From assembly GCF_015594625.1 (NCBI RefSeq), contig NZ_JADNRQ010000004.1, positions 62,001 to 126,000 on the forward strand: a stretch of DNA of 64,000 bases, read 5' to 3'. This stretch comes from Desulfallas sp. Bu1-1 (GTDB taxonomy: Bacteria > Bacillota > Desulfotomaculia > Desulfotomaculales > Desulfallaceae). Positions 40,501 to 49,075 of the stretch are shown here, piece after piece. Below the pieces are notes generated by a model, which saw only the letters and a program-made list of their open reading frames with translations, searched no databases and was not told the origin of the DNA. The position numbers were made by a program, and so were the translations under genes. Position 1 is the first letter of the stretch. Each line of letters starts with the position of its first letter.

Positions 40501-41469
40501 TTGTATTTTCCGGTTTCGGGAGTGGAAGTGAACCCTATCATTCCTCCACTGGTGGCTTTTATTGTATCCTCAATTACCGCATCAGCCGGGGTTTCCGGCG
40601 CGTTTTTGCTCCTGCCCTTTCAGGTGAGCGTGTTGCACTATACCAGCCCTTCGGTTAGCCCGACCAACTTGATTTACAATATCGTGGCCATTCCGGGCGG
40701 CATCTACCGGTTCATCAAGGAGGGGCGCATGGCCTGGCCGCTGGCATGGGTTGTTATCATCGGAACGCTGCCGGGAGTTTTTTTGGGGTCGTGGGTGCGG
40801 CTAGCCTACTTACCCGACCCGAGGTCGTTTAAGCTGTTCATGGGCGGCGTATTGCTGTATCTCGGGCTTAAACTGGTCACCGAGCTTACCGGCGGCTCCA
40901 AAAACAAAAAGGCCCAGAACAAGGCCTTGGAGCAAAAGTTCAAGGAACGGGTGGCCCAAATCAAGGCCGAAAGCAATAAAAAAGTTGCCGCCGGTTTGCC
41001 GGCCGATGCAATCGTAAAAACCAAAAGTTTTACGCTCCGCAGGATTGAGTACGAGTTTTGGGGTGAAACTTATTCCTTCGGCACCATGACTATTTTTACG
41101 CTGGCGCTGGTGGTGGGGCTGATTGGGGGAATTTACGGCATCGGCGGGGGCGCCATCATTGCGCCGTTTTGCGTTTCCATTCTGGGGTTGCCGGTATATA
41201 CGGTGGCCGGAGCGGCCCTGGCCGGCACTTTTCTAACTTCCATCGCCGGAGTGGTATTTTATTCCATCCTGGCTATGACCGCCGTGGGCGCGGCAACCAG
41301 CGTGGCGCCGGACTGGGCGCTGGGGGCGCTGTTCGGAGTGGGCGGTCTTTTGGGCACGTACTGTGGCGCGTATATCCAGAAATACCTGAAAGAGAACATT
41401 GTCAAGGTCATCATGGCGTCGTTAATTCTATTCTTGGCGTTGCGTTATATTATTCAGTTCTTTATTTAA
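40501..41469 (+). CDS. TauE/SafE family exporter B
   Basis: A 322-residue exporter related to the 35830 gene: ITASAGVSGAFLLLPFQVSV in the first half and GLIGGIYGIGGGAIIAPFCV in the second, about eight helices in all. It too has a charged cytoplasmic insertion (KKAQNKALEQKFKERVAQIK and onward to RRIEYEFWGETYSFG) between the halves. The start is TTG after AAAGGGGTG. It follows the oxyanion-binding protein by 40 bases, so the operon padR-binding protein-exporter may serve one anion. Sulfite, molybdate, tungstate or an organosulfonate are all possible. Confidence 0.88.
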   Translation: MYFPVSGVEVNPIIPPLVAFIVSSITASAGVSGAFLLLPFQVSVLHYTSPSVSPTNLIYNIVAIPGGIYRFIKEGRMAWPLAWVVIIGTLPGVFLGSWVRLAYLPDPRSFKLFMGGVLLYLGLKLVTELTGGSKNKKAQNKALEQKFKERVAQIKAESNKKVAAGLPADAIVKTKSFTLRRIEYEFWGETYSFGTMTIFTLALVVGLIGGIYGIGGGAIIAPFCVSILGLPVYTVAGAALAGTFLTSIAGVVFYSILAMTAVGAATSVAPDWALGALFGVGGLLGTYCGAYIQKYLKENIVKVIMASLILFLALRYIIQFFI

Positions 41470-41512
41470 TTATTGATTTAACTACAAAAACACCATAGTG
41501 TCAGGCGATCCG

Positions 41513-41546
41513 GCGGATTTCTGGAGTGAGTGAAGCACTGGATGCG
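41513..41546. repeat. Inverse copy of the 38498 repeat
   Basis: Bases 41513-41546 (GCGGATTTCTGG to GGATGCG) are the reverse-complement partner of 38498-38530. They lie 44 bases after the exporter stop codon. The rest of the 293-base gap to 41762 contains no gene. Confidence 0.7.
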
Positions 41547-41735
41547 GTCCCTAGCCCGTCATATCCCAAGAGTCATGACCCCTTAGGGCGTGAAGAAGTA
41601 GTTAGGCAGTAAGTTGCAAGCGTTAATTACAAGTTTTACCGGCCTCAAGAGTAAAATTGTGAAACGAACGGAAGAAACCGCCGGAGCGCCTGATACAAGT
41701 ACCGGTTTTTGCAGCGAAATCAATTATTCAATTGA

Positions 41736-41765
41736 AGCACGGGCACTCCGGCCCGTGCTTTTTCA
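41736..41765. terminator. Strong hairpin between convergent genes
   Basis: AGCACGGGC (41736-41744) and GCCCGTGCT (41751-41759) are perfect complements with a 6-base loop and T residues after. It lies at the 3' end of the minus-strand CitE-like gene and can serve both directions. Confidence 0.8.
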
Positions 41766-42656
41766 AGTCCCGGCTATATTACCAGGCGGCTGTTCCTTTA
41801 TTTTCCCCGCGGCGGCCAGGATTTGCCGGGCCCGGTTGACGATGGGGTACTCCACCATTTTCCCGTCCAACTGAATGACCCCGGTACCTTTGGCTTGCGC
41901 TTCTTCAAAAGCGGCCACTATTTTTTGCGCGGCAGCGACTTCTTCTTGGGTGGGGCTGAAAATTTCCAGCACCGGCCCGATTTGGGCCGGGTGAATCACC
42001 ATTTTGCCCTGGAAACCCATTTTTTTGGCCCGCAGGGCATCCTCCCGCAAGGCGGTCAAATTTTTAATGAAAGGGCAGACGGTATCAAGCGGCGGTTCGA
42101 TGCCGGCTATCCGGGATGCGGCGATCAGCTTGGCGCGGGCGTAAAAAAGTTCGGTTCCTTCCTCGGAATAAGTGGTCCATGTGTCCGCCGTGTAGTCGTT
42201 TCCGCCAAAGGCCAGCCTTTTTACCCGCGGGCAGGCGGCAGCCACTTCGTGGGCGTTTTCGATCCCCCGGACGCTTTCAATAAAGGGAACCAGTTCCAGG
42301 GCGCCGCGGGGCATGTTCCGCTCTTCCTCCAGCAGGCCGGTGAGCCAGTCCACCCGGCGCACTTCCTCCGCGGTTTCCGCTTTGGCCAGCATGATTCCGG
42401 CTATACCCGGTCGCACCACTGCCTGCAGGTCGGCCAGGATATGGCTGGTGGTGACGCCATTGACCCGGACAAAGGTGGGAGGCAACACCGGGGCACCGAT
42501 CACCTCGCTGACCAGTCGCCTGGCGCTGTCCTTTTCACCGGCGGCCACCGCGTCCTCCAGGTCGAGAATTACGGCGTCGGCATGCAGGGTATAGGCCTTG
42601 TCTATTTTCTTGCGATCGGTACCGGGCGCAAACAACAGGCATCTGAACAGGGCCAT
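41763..42656 (-). CDS. HpcH/HpaI aldolase family, CitE/malyl-CoA lyase-like protein
   Basis: A 297-residue CitE-like TIM-barrel enzyme, cleaving or forming a C-C bond in 3-hydroxy acid CoA thioesters. RCLLFAPGTDRKKIDKAYT opens it, ADAVILDLEDAV and a later LELVPFIESVRGIENA supply the metal-binding acids, and FGGNDYTADT and GKMVIHPAQIGPVLEIF are typical. No citrate lyase alpha, gamma or ligase gene is near, so it is probably a stand-alone malyl-CoA, methylmalyl-CoA or citramalyl-CoA lyase. It is transcribed away from comEA, which starts 163 bases off on the other strand. Confidence 0.87.
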   Translation of the reverse strand: MALFRCLLFAPGTDRKKIDKAYTLHADAVILDLEDAVAAGEKDSARRLVSEVIGAPVLPPTFVRVNGVTTSHILADLQAVVRPGIAGIMLAKAETAEEVRRVDWLTGLLEEERNMPRGALELVPFIESVRGIENAHEVAAACPRVKRLAFGGNDYTADTWTTYSEEGTELFYARAKLIAASRIAGIEPPLDTVCPFIKNLTALREDALRAKKMGFQGKMVIHPAQIGPVLEIFSPTQEEVAAAQKIVAAFEEAQAKGTGVIQLDGKMVEYPIVNRARQILAAAGKIKEQPPGNIAGT

Positions 42657-42818
42657 GTGGCATTCCTTCCTTTCGGTGATAAAATTTGGTTATTATTATT
42701 TTCTACGGGAATGCAGTTATTCCTATGTGTGTCAAGGCCATGTTTCGGGGGCGGGAAAAAAGGATATTTGGCGGGCCGGGTAGAATTTTTCCATATATTG
42801 ATATGGGAAGGTGGATTT

Positions 42819-43490
42819 ATGTTTCAACTGGAAAGAAAACACCAGCTGGTCCTTTTAATTGTGGTGGCAGTGATCTTGTTCGGGGCCGGTTATAAATATG
42901 CCATGTTACGGGGAGCTGCTCCGGCCGGCGGGGAGTCGCTGGTGACCGGCGGAACGGGGCAGGAAAGCGAAGCGGCCGCGCCCCGGGGGAAAGAGGAGTT
43001 GAAGGAGATCGTTGTGCATGTGGCCGGGGCGGTGCAAAAACCCGGAGTGTATCGCCTCCCCCCCGGTTCCAGGGTTGTGGATGCGATAAATATGGCGGGC
43101 GCTACCGGGGATTCCGCCCTTGATTACTTGAACCTGGCCGCTCCGCTGGAAGACGGAAAGCAGATTGTTGTTTACAGCATGGAAGAAATGAAAAACCAGC
43201 AGGCTGCGGGTGCTGTGCCGGGGGGTGCCGTTATGGGTCCGGTGCCCGCTCCGGCCTTGCAGGCTGCGGGAACCAGCAGCGGGGGAGGAACTTTGGGGCT
43301 GATCAATATCAACACGGCGGGGCCGGCCGAATTGGAACAACTGCCCGGCATCGGGCCGTCCCTGGCCCAGCGGATTATCGATTACAGGAATCAAAACGGC
43401 CCGTTTGTTACGATCGAGGACATCATGAATGTTTCCGGCATCGGCGAAAAAAGATTTGAACAGTTGAAAGGGATGATTTGCGTTAATTGA
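42819..43490 (+). CDS. comEA: Competence DNA-binding protein ComEA
   Basis: A 223-residue ComEA. One membrane helix (about 9-27, LVLLIVVAVILFGAGYKYA) anchors it, an SLBB domain follows (about 60-125, VVHVAGAVQKPGVYRLPPGS), then a Gly/Ala-rich linker, and a C-terminal helix-hairpin-helix pair (NINTAGPAELEQLPGIGPSL and VSGIGEKRFEQL). It binds incoming double-stranded DNA at the outer face of the membrane. Start ATG 42819 is set by GGAAGGTGG and the membrane helix. The frame runs open far upstream, but that part is antisense to the lyase gene. A terminator follows, so comEC at 44789 is not in the same transcript. Confidence 0.92.
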   Translation: MFQLERKHQLVLLIVVAVILFGAGYKYAMLRGAAPAGGESLVTGGTGQESEAAAPRGKEELKEIVVHVAGAVQKPGVYRLPPGSRVVDAINMAGATGDSALDYLNLAAPLEDGKQIVVYSMEEMKNQQAAGAVPGGAVMGPVPAPALQAAGTSSGGGTLGLININTAGPAELEQLPGIGPSLAQRIIDYRNQNGPFVTIEDIMNVSGIGEKRFEQLKGMICVN

Positions 43491-43524
43491 CAGGCAACAA
43501 CAGGGTTACCAGGTTATCTTTTAT

Positions 43525-43576
43525 CCTGATTTTCACCTCCGGACCGGGCTTTCGGGTGTGAATCAGGGTTTTTTAT
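43525..43576 (+). terminator. Intrinsic terminator after comEA
   Basis: CCTGATTTTCACC (from 43525) pairs imperfectly with GGTGTGAATCAGG (ending 43567), and TTTTTTATTTTT follows. Confidence 0.8.
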
Positions 43577-43598
43577 TTTTGCCGGATTCCAGGTCTTT

Positions 43599-43662
43599 TG
43601 TCATATGAATGACATTCTATTTGTCGCTAGTTTGACATTTTGGGTGTCGCTGTGCTGACATT
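43599..43662. promoter_or_regulatory. 23-bp-periodic direct repeats upstream of the DUF169 gene
   Basis: TGACATT occurs at 43610, 43633 and 43656, and TGTCGCT at 43622 and 43645, each exactly 23 bases apart. TGTCAT-N4-ATGACA (43599-43614) forms a dyad at the left edge. The array lies 127 bases before the start at 43789. It looks like a multi-site operator; the binding protein is unknown. Confidence 0.6.
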
Positions 43663-43788
43663 AAGGCCGTCGAATATCTGATATTTTATCCATAACTAAA
43701 AATTATTTATAACATAACTGGGTCTAATCCATTAACCAAAATATTTTTACATATTTAGTTTTTATTATTAAACTTAAGGGGGATCAGA

Positions 43789-44595
43789 ATGCTGTTAAAT
43801 GTTTACGAGCTGGCGGAAAAGGATCAATTGACCTACGCCGAGATGGCCGATGCGCTGGAGTACCTTTACAAGCTTGATTACCATCCCGTGGCCGTGAAAT
43901 TCTTCTGGGACGAGGATGAGTACAACAATTTCAAGGCTGAAAAGGTTCCCGGACCCAAAATGACCGTCTGCCAAATCGCTCTGGCTTCCCGGATGAATAA
44001 TTATATCGTTAAGGCCAACGGGGATAATTTGATGTGCGGTAACGCCAAAACCTGCCTGGGCTTGCGCGCGGCCAGCGACGAGGAAGTTGACGGCCACGTC
44101 AAATATACTGCCGACTGGGACTTTGCCAAGGAGTGTTTGCTGGCCAAACCGGTGCTTCCGCTGGGCAAACTCAAGGGTTTCATGACCGCGCCGCTGGCCA
44201 AGACCCCGGTTGACCCGGACGTTGTTTTCATGGTCACCAACGCTCTCCAGGCTTACCACATTTTAAACGATTACATTGGAGGCAAGAAAGTTCCTACCTT
44301 GCAGTTCAATCACACCGTCAACTCGGCGGTTTGCGGCGGCATGGTTTGGTGCTATAACGAGCAAAAGCCCAATATGAACACCATGTGCGCCGGCAGTTAC
44401 ACCTCGGGTAAGACTGAAAAGGGAGAGCTCAACCTGTTTATTCCCGGCGGGGATATCGGCATTGTAGCCAGGCAGCTGGTTCGCCGCACCGCCAAGTACG
44501 GCGGCCCGTCCATGGTGGGTTCACCCGGCCAGGAATGGCCCGGCCTGCATGTATGCAAAAAGTGCCCGATGGTCAAGTTCAAGGATGCCGAGTAA
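43789..44595 (+). CDS. DUF169 family protein
   Basis: A 268-residue member of DUF169 (COG2043), widespread in anaerobes and of unknown reaction. Family segments seen are YHPVAVKFFWDEDEY, MTVCQIALASR, GDNLMCGNAKTCLGLR, PVDPDVVFMVTNALQAYHIL and the C-terminal CKKCPMVKF. The spaced cysteines (C in TVCQ, C-x6-C in MCGNAKTCLG, and C-x2-C near the end) suggest a metal or cofactor site. It is monocistronic: AAGGGGG is the ribosome site, a direct-repeat array lies upstream, and a hairpin with nine T follows the stop. A strong dedicated control region suggests high or conditional expression. Confidence 0.88.
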   Translation: MLLNVYELAEKDQLTYAEMADALEYLYKLDYHPVAVKFFWDEDEYNNFKAEKVPGPKMTVCQIALASRMNNYIVKANGDNLMCGNAKTCLGLRAASDEEVDGHVKYTADWDFAKECLLAKPVLPLGKLKGFMTAPLAKTPVDPDVVFMVTNALQAYHILNDYIGGKKVPTLQFNHTVNSAVCGGMVWCYNEQKPNMNTMCAGSYTSGKTEKGELNLFIPGGDIGIVARQLVRRTAKYGGPSMVGSPGQEWPGLHVCKKCPMVKFKDAE

Positions 44596-44638
44596 AGAAA
44601 AGCTTATGACGTGCTTAATACTGGTTTTGGGGTGAAAG

Positions 44639-44666
44639 CGGAGCAGCAAATGTTCCGTTTTTTTTT
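44639..44666 (+). terminator. Intrinsic terminator after the DUF169 gene
   Basis: CGGAGCA (44639-44645) pairs with TGTTCCG (44651-44657) apart from one mismatch, and nine T follow. Confidence 0.7.
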
Positions 44667-44788
44667 GCGTCCGCTCCACCACCCCGGAGCCTGGCGCTAC
44701 TATTCCCCGGGTTTATTTTTACTGGCAACGATGCTATCATTTAACCAGCAGGTTAGCAAAATAAACCATCCCGGCTGGTGGAGGATCG

Positions 44789-47143
44789 ATGAACAGGCCC
44801 CTGGTTGCCATTACCATAAGCTTTATTCTGGGTATTGTTTTCAGCCCGTTTGCCAAACTTGACTCCGGGGTTGTTTTGCTCCTGGCCCTGGTAATTTTTT
44901 GCATTGCCATTGGCTGTTATATTGCAGCCCGGCCGGATAGCCCCCGGGTTTTTATTTTGCTCTTTTTTGTGCTGGGCTGGGCTGTGGCGAGCCTGGATGC
45001 CGCCGGAACTCCGGAGGGGCCGGAACGCTTTGCGGGGCATTTCATTACGCTGGATGGCATGGTGGCCACAGAACCGCAGGTGCGAACGGGCGATGTCGTT
45101 TACCGCCTGGCGGCGGGAGCTGTAATTTTGGGCGACCGGCGGGTGGAAACCAGGGGCCTGGTGCAGGTAAAAGTTGAGGGAAACGGGCCGGTTTATAGCT
45201 ATGGCGATCGCCTGCTGGCGCGGGGAGTTTTGTACCTGCCCCGGGCCCCGGGAAATTTCGGCGCGTTTGATTACCGGGCATACCTGGAGCGGCGCGGCAT
45301 TAATGCGCTGATGAAGGTGAAAAGGCCGGAGGATGTGCGGCTGGTGGGAACCGGCGGTGGCAACGCGGCGGTGCGCTTGGCCCTGCGGGTCAAGCAAAGG
45401 TTGATCCATGAGGCCGAAAGAACCCTGGATGACCGGCAAACGGCGGTGTTGAGCGGGTTGTTGTTTGGCGGCAGGGGCGGGTTGGATGACGATATACAGG
45501 AGGTTTTTAACAGAACGGGTGTGGCGCATGTTTTAAGTGTCAGCGGGCTGCATGTCGGTTATGTACTGGCCGGGGTGTTGTTGTTGGCCGGCGCGCTGAA
45601 TGTGCCGCGCCGGGTTATACCCTTTGTAGCCTTGCCGGTTTTAATATTTTACGCAGTCATGACCGGTGCGGGACCGGCGGTATTGCGGGCCAGTATCATG
45701 GCCATGGTTGTGCTGGCGGCGACGCAGCTGGGCCGGGAAAGGGACTGGCCCAGCGCCCTGGCCCTGGCGGCATTGCTGATTTTAATCGCCAGGCCCGCAA
45801 TTTTGTATGAAACAGGTTTTCAACTATCCTTTGCCGCCACATGGGGCATTCTTTACCTGGGCCCGCCGCTGGGGGAATTGTTACACGGGCGGTGGGCGCT
45901 TCCCGGGTGGCTGGCTTTGCCCCTGCAGGTAACCGTTGCGGCTCAACTGGGTACACTTCCGCTGCTGGTCTACTATTTCAACCTGCTGGCGCCGGTGGCT
46001 CCGCTGGCCAATTTATTGCTGGTGCCCCTGGTGGGTTTGATCATGCTGTTTGGTTTTACGGGCTGCACCGCCGGAATTGTTTTCACGCCGCTGGGGGGGA
46101 TGGTAAATGCCGGCACGGGACTGTTGATTGATTTTTTCCTCGGGCTGGCGAACTTGATCAACCGCCTGCCGGGCGGATCGGTTTACCTGGCGACCCCGCC
46201 CTGGTACGCCGCGTTCTTCTGGTATGCCGGTTTAATTTTACTGGTGGAAATGCTGAAAGGTAATGCCGGCCTGCCCGGAGCCGAAAGGACAAAAAGAATC
46301 GCCCCGGCTGCCGTGGGTGCGCTGCTGTTATTGCTTATATTATGGCCCTGGAGCGGAACCGGGGGACGAATGGAAGTGCACTTCATCGACGTGGGCCAGG
46401 GCGACAGCATCCTGGTGAGGTTCCCCGGCGGTCGAACCATGCTGGTTGACGCCGGCGGAAAGATGGGAGACCTGGAAGGAGGCAGGGTGGTGGGGGACGC
46501 AACAGTGGTGCCCTACCTGCGCCGCCTGGGGATCAACAAGCTTGATGTGCTGGTGATCACCCACCCCCACGGTGACCATGCGGGCGGAGTGCCGGCCGTC
46601 GTGGAGAAACTGGATGTGGGAGCGGTGGTAACGTCGCCCGCTCCCGGGTTGGAAGAGTTGTTGTCCGGCCATGCTTTTTCGCGCGTACCCGTCTACCGGG
46701 TGGAGGCCGGCCAGTCGCTGCAAATTGACCGGCGCGTGGAGGTGCTGGTTTTGGGCCCGGACGGCCGGTCACCGGCGGGGGAGGATTTAAACAATGCCTC
46801 GGTGGTGTTACGCCTGGATTATGGAGACATTTCATTCCTCCTGACCGGTGACGTGGAGGAAGAGGCCCAGCGGGCAATGCTGGCGGCCGGCCTGGAACTG
46901 GAGGCCGATATTCTAAAGGTTCCGCACCATGGCAGCCGCTTTTTTGAACCCTGTTTTTTTAGCGCTGTGTCACCGGAATATGCCGTAATCCAGGTGGGGG
47001 AAAGAAACCGGTTCGGCCACCCGGCCCAAGAGACTCTGGATGCTTTGCTGTACACCGGCGCGGAAATTTTCCGCACCGACCGGGACGGAGCGGTTATGTT
47101 CAGCACCGACGGGCGGCAAATTACGGTCAAAACGGCCAGGTAA
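44789..47143 (+). CDS. comEC: ComEC/Rec2 DNA uptake channel
   Basis: A 784-residue ComEC. The N-terminal OB-like DUF4131 region (about 30-170) is followed by the competence core (about 215-500; VLSGLLFGGRGGLDDDIQEV and GVAHVLSVSGLHVGYVL) with about ten membrane helices. The C-terminal metallo-beta-lactamase domain has VHFIDVGQGDSILVRFPGG, THPHGDHAGG, LTGDVEEEAQ and VPHHGSRF. It imports single-stranded DNA, and the C-terminal domain is the proposed nuclease. All metal motifs are intact, so DNA uptake may be functional. A 53-bp copy of its 3' end lies at 62458. Confidence 0.94.
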   Translation: MNRPLVAITISFILGIVFSPFAKLDSGVVLLLALVIFCIAIGCYIAARPDSPRVFILLFFVLGWAVASLDAAGTPEGPERFAGHFITLDGMVATEPQVRTGDVVYRLAAGAVILGDRRVETRGLVQVKVEGNGPVYSYGDRLLARGVLYLPRAPGNFGAFDYRAYLERRGINALMKVKRPEDVRLVGTGGGNAAVRLALRVKQRLIHEAERTLDDRQTAVLSGLLFGGRGGLDDDIQEVFNRTGVAHVLSVSGLHVGYVLAGVLLLAGALNVPRRVIPFVALPVLIFYAVMTGAGPAVLRASIMAMVVLAATQLGRERDWPSALALAALLILIARPAILYETGFQLSFAATWGILYLGPPLGELLHGRWALPGWLALPLQVTVAAQLGTLPLLVYYFNLLAPVAPLANLLLVPLVGLIMLFGFTGCTAGIVFTPLGGMVNAGTGLLIDFFLGLANLINRLPGGSVYLATPPWYAAFFWYAGLILLVEMLKGNAGLPGAERTKRIAPAAVGALLLLLILWPWSGTGGRMEVHFIDVGQGDSILVRFPGGRTMLVDAGGKMGDLEGGRVVGDATVVPYLRRLGINKLDVLVITHPHGDHAGGVPAVVEKLDVGAVVTSPAPGLEELLSGHAFSRVPVYRVEAGQSLQIDRRVEVLVLGPDGRSPAGEDLNNASVVLRLDYGDISFLLTGDVEEEAQRAMLAAGLELEADILKVPHHGSRFFEPCFFSAVSPEYAVIQVGERNRFGHPAQETLDALLYTGAEIFRTDRDGAVMFSTDGRQITVKTAR

Positions 47144-47324
47144 TCAGCAATTGCCAGTGGGCCCATTTAATTTCAAGTTTATTACTGGCCATGTAAAGGT
47201 AGGGTTGGTAGCGGATTATTAAATCAACTTGATTAAGAAGCAAAGGATTTTTTAAAAAAATTTATCAAAAAAAATTAAAATTAAAGGAGGATTTTGGGGT
47301 TGATTGAAGAATTACATACAATGT

Positions 47325-47349
47325 AAAACTCGGTTTTATATTATAAAAC
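47325..47349. promoter_or_regulatory. IclR-locus operator-like repeat 1
   Basis: AAAAC-N3-GTTTT-N7-AAAAC, 16 bases before the iclR start codon. The AAAAC/GTTTT part is an inverted repeat. The same geometry recurs at 48176, 50762 and 50981. Confidence 0.75.
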
Positions 47350-47364
47350 GGAGATGATTTCTAA

Positions 47365-48156
47365 GTGAAGGCCCATAAATCTTCCGAAAGGATTGTCCAG
47401 TCTGTAGAACGCGCTTTAACAATATTGGAGGCGTTGGGCGATAGCGGTGGTAGCATGAGTATCAATGAAATCAGCGAGCAGGTGGGCCTTCATAAAAGTA
47501 CTGTCCACAGGTTGTTGGCCACCCTGGGAACCAGGGGCTATGTTCAGCAAGAGCCCCATACGATGCGCTATAAACTAGGTATCAAAGTTTTGGAACTAAG
47601 CAATCAGATGCTTAGTGGTATTGATGTATGGAAAGAAGCAGTTCCGTACATGCGGCGTCTTGCAAATACCACCGGAGAGGCTATTCACCTGGCTATTATT
47701 AATGATTACGAAGTTGTATACATCGAAAAAGTGGAAGGTACCAGCTCCATACCCATGTATTCCCAGATTGGAAAACGGGCACCCGCCCATTGTACGGCTG
47801 TGGGGAAAGTGCTATTATCTTCCCTTGCTAATGATGAAGTGCGTTTTATTATCAGTAAGAAGGGGCTGGCGGCAAAAACGGAGCGCACTATTGTGGATGT
47901 AAATCAATTTTTAAAGCATTTGGAAGAGGTTCGCAAATGCGGCTTTGCTATCGATGATGAAGAGCATGAGATCGGCATCCGTTGCGTAGCTGCTCCCATC
48001 AGGGATTACAGGGGCCAGGTGATTGCCGCTCTGAGCATAACCGGTTCCGTTAACCGGCTTACCCGGGAACGGATTTCGGAAATGGTGAATCAGGTCAAGG
48101 AAACTGCACGGTCGATTTCAAGAAGGTTGGGATGTTCATTTGAAATGTTAAGCTGA
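47365..48156 (+). CDS. IclR-family transcriptional regulator
   Basis: A 263-residue IclR protein: winged helix at about 12-70 (SVERALTILEALGDSGGSMS, ISEQVGLHKSTVHRLLATL) and a C-terminal GAF-like effector domain (GEAIHLAIINDYEVVYIEKV, KRAPAHCTAVGKVLLSSL, IRCVAAPIRDYRGQVIAALS). It starts with GTG. It stands at the head of the second catabolic locus and probably controls it through the four AAAAC-N3-GTTTT-N7-AAAAC sites, one of which sits just before its own gene. Its tail is also found as a decayed fragment at 50837. Confidence 0.92.
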   Translation: MKAHKSSERIVQSVERALTILEALGDSGGSMSINEISEQVGLHKSTVHRLLATLGTRGYVQQEPHTMRYKLGIKVLELSNQMLSGIDVWKEAVPYMRRLANTTGEAIHLAIINDYEVVYIEKVEGTSSIPMYSQIGKRAPAHCTAVGKVLLSSLANDEVRFIISKKGLAAKTERTIVDVNQFLKHLEEVRKCGFAIDDEEHEIGIRCVAAPIRDYRGQVIAALSITGSVNRLTRERISEMVNQVKETARSISRRLGCSFEMLS

Positions 48157-48175
48157 TATTTACTTTTTAATTAAT

Positions 48176-48200
48176 AAAACCTGGTTTTACAATGTAAAAC
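48176..48200. promoter_or_regulatory. IclR-locus operator-like repeat 2
   Basis: AAAAC-N3-GTTTT-N7-AAAAC between iclR and the enoyl-CoA hydratase gene, identical in layout to the site at 47325. Confidence 0.75.
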
Positions 48201-48242
48201 GGGCACCAAGAACAAAATAATATTTAGGGAGATGTTTAGCCG

Positions 48243-49010
48243 GTGGTTAAATATGAACAAAATGAATCCGTGGCCACTATAATTATTGACAATCCTCCGT
48301 TGAATATTTTGGACGAAACTATTCGGATAGAACTAATGCGTTTGTTCGAAAAGGTTAAAGAGAATGAGGATGTAAGGGTGCTTATAATCAAGGGGGAAGG
48401 TTCAAGAGCTTTTTCGGTAGGGTCAAATTTGCGGGAATTTCCCCTTGAACGGGGTGTAGCCGGCGGGAGGGCCAAGGTCATTTTTGAACAACAATTACAT
48501 GACCTTCTTGAATCTTTGCCCCAGGTAACTATAGCCGTTTTGCGCGGTTACGTGTTGGGTGGCGGGTGTGAATTAATGATGCCCTGTGACTTGCGGATTG
48601 CTTCTGAGGATGCGGTTTTTGGTTTCCCGGAAGTAAAGGTGGGGGGGTTCCCCTGTTCAGGCGGGACTCAAAGACTGTTGCGTTTGGTTGGGGTCAGCAA
48701 AGCGAAGGAACTGCTTTTGTTGGGGAACCAGATTACGGCCAAAGAAGCAGAAAAGCTGGGCTTGGTGAACAAGGTTGTTCCTGAAGCAAACCTGGATCAT
48801 GAGGTTTTACTCTGGGTCAAGCAACTCCTTAACCTTCCGTGGCAATCGTTAAAGGCAATTAAGCGGTGCGTGAATGCCGGTGCCGTGGACCCGGCCAAGG
48901 GGAAAGAACTGGAAGTTGAAGAGTATGAAAAGGTATTTGTAACCTGGGATATGCGGGAAGGCATCAATGCCTTTCTGGAAAAAAGGGACCCTAAATTTCG
49001 TCATTGTTGA
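48243..49010 (+). CDS. Enoyl-CoA hydratase/isomerase family protein
   Basis: A 255-residue crotonase with FSVGSNLREFPLE, RGYVLGGGCELMMPCDLR (first acid) and GFPEVKVGGFPCSGGTQRLL. The second glutamate of typical hydratases is replaced by the GFPCSGG context, so hydratase, isomerase or CoA-hydrolase activity are all possible. It starts with GTG, AGGGAG being 11 bases upstream. It is the first structural gene behind operator repeat 2 in the IclR locus. The substrate is likely the same acid that the local MFS or TRAP transporter imports. Confidence 0.87.
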   Translation: MVKYEQNESVATIIIDNPPLNILDETIRIELMRLFEKVKENEDVRVLIIKGEGSRAFSVGSNLREFPLERGVAGGRAKVIFEQQLHDLLESLPQVTIAVLRGYVLGGGCELMMPCDLRIASEDAVFGFPEVKVGGFPCSGGTQRLLRLVGVSKAKELLLLGNQITAKEAEKLGLVNKVVPEANLDHEVLLWVKQLLNLPWQSLKAIKRCVNAGAVDPAKGKELEVEEYEKVFVTWDMREGINAFLEKRDPKFRHC

Positions 49011-49075
49011 CAAATCAACGCCGGTAAGCCTTTTGGGGTGGATTCCACAGGTAAATTTCAGAGAGGAACACGTTA

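Noticed and set aside
41823-42818. Long plus-strand frame extending comEA upstream by 332 codons
   Set aside because: It is antisense to a clear CitE-like lyase gene, and comEA has its own ribosome site and membrane anchor beginning at 42819.
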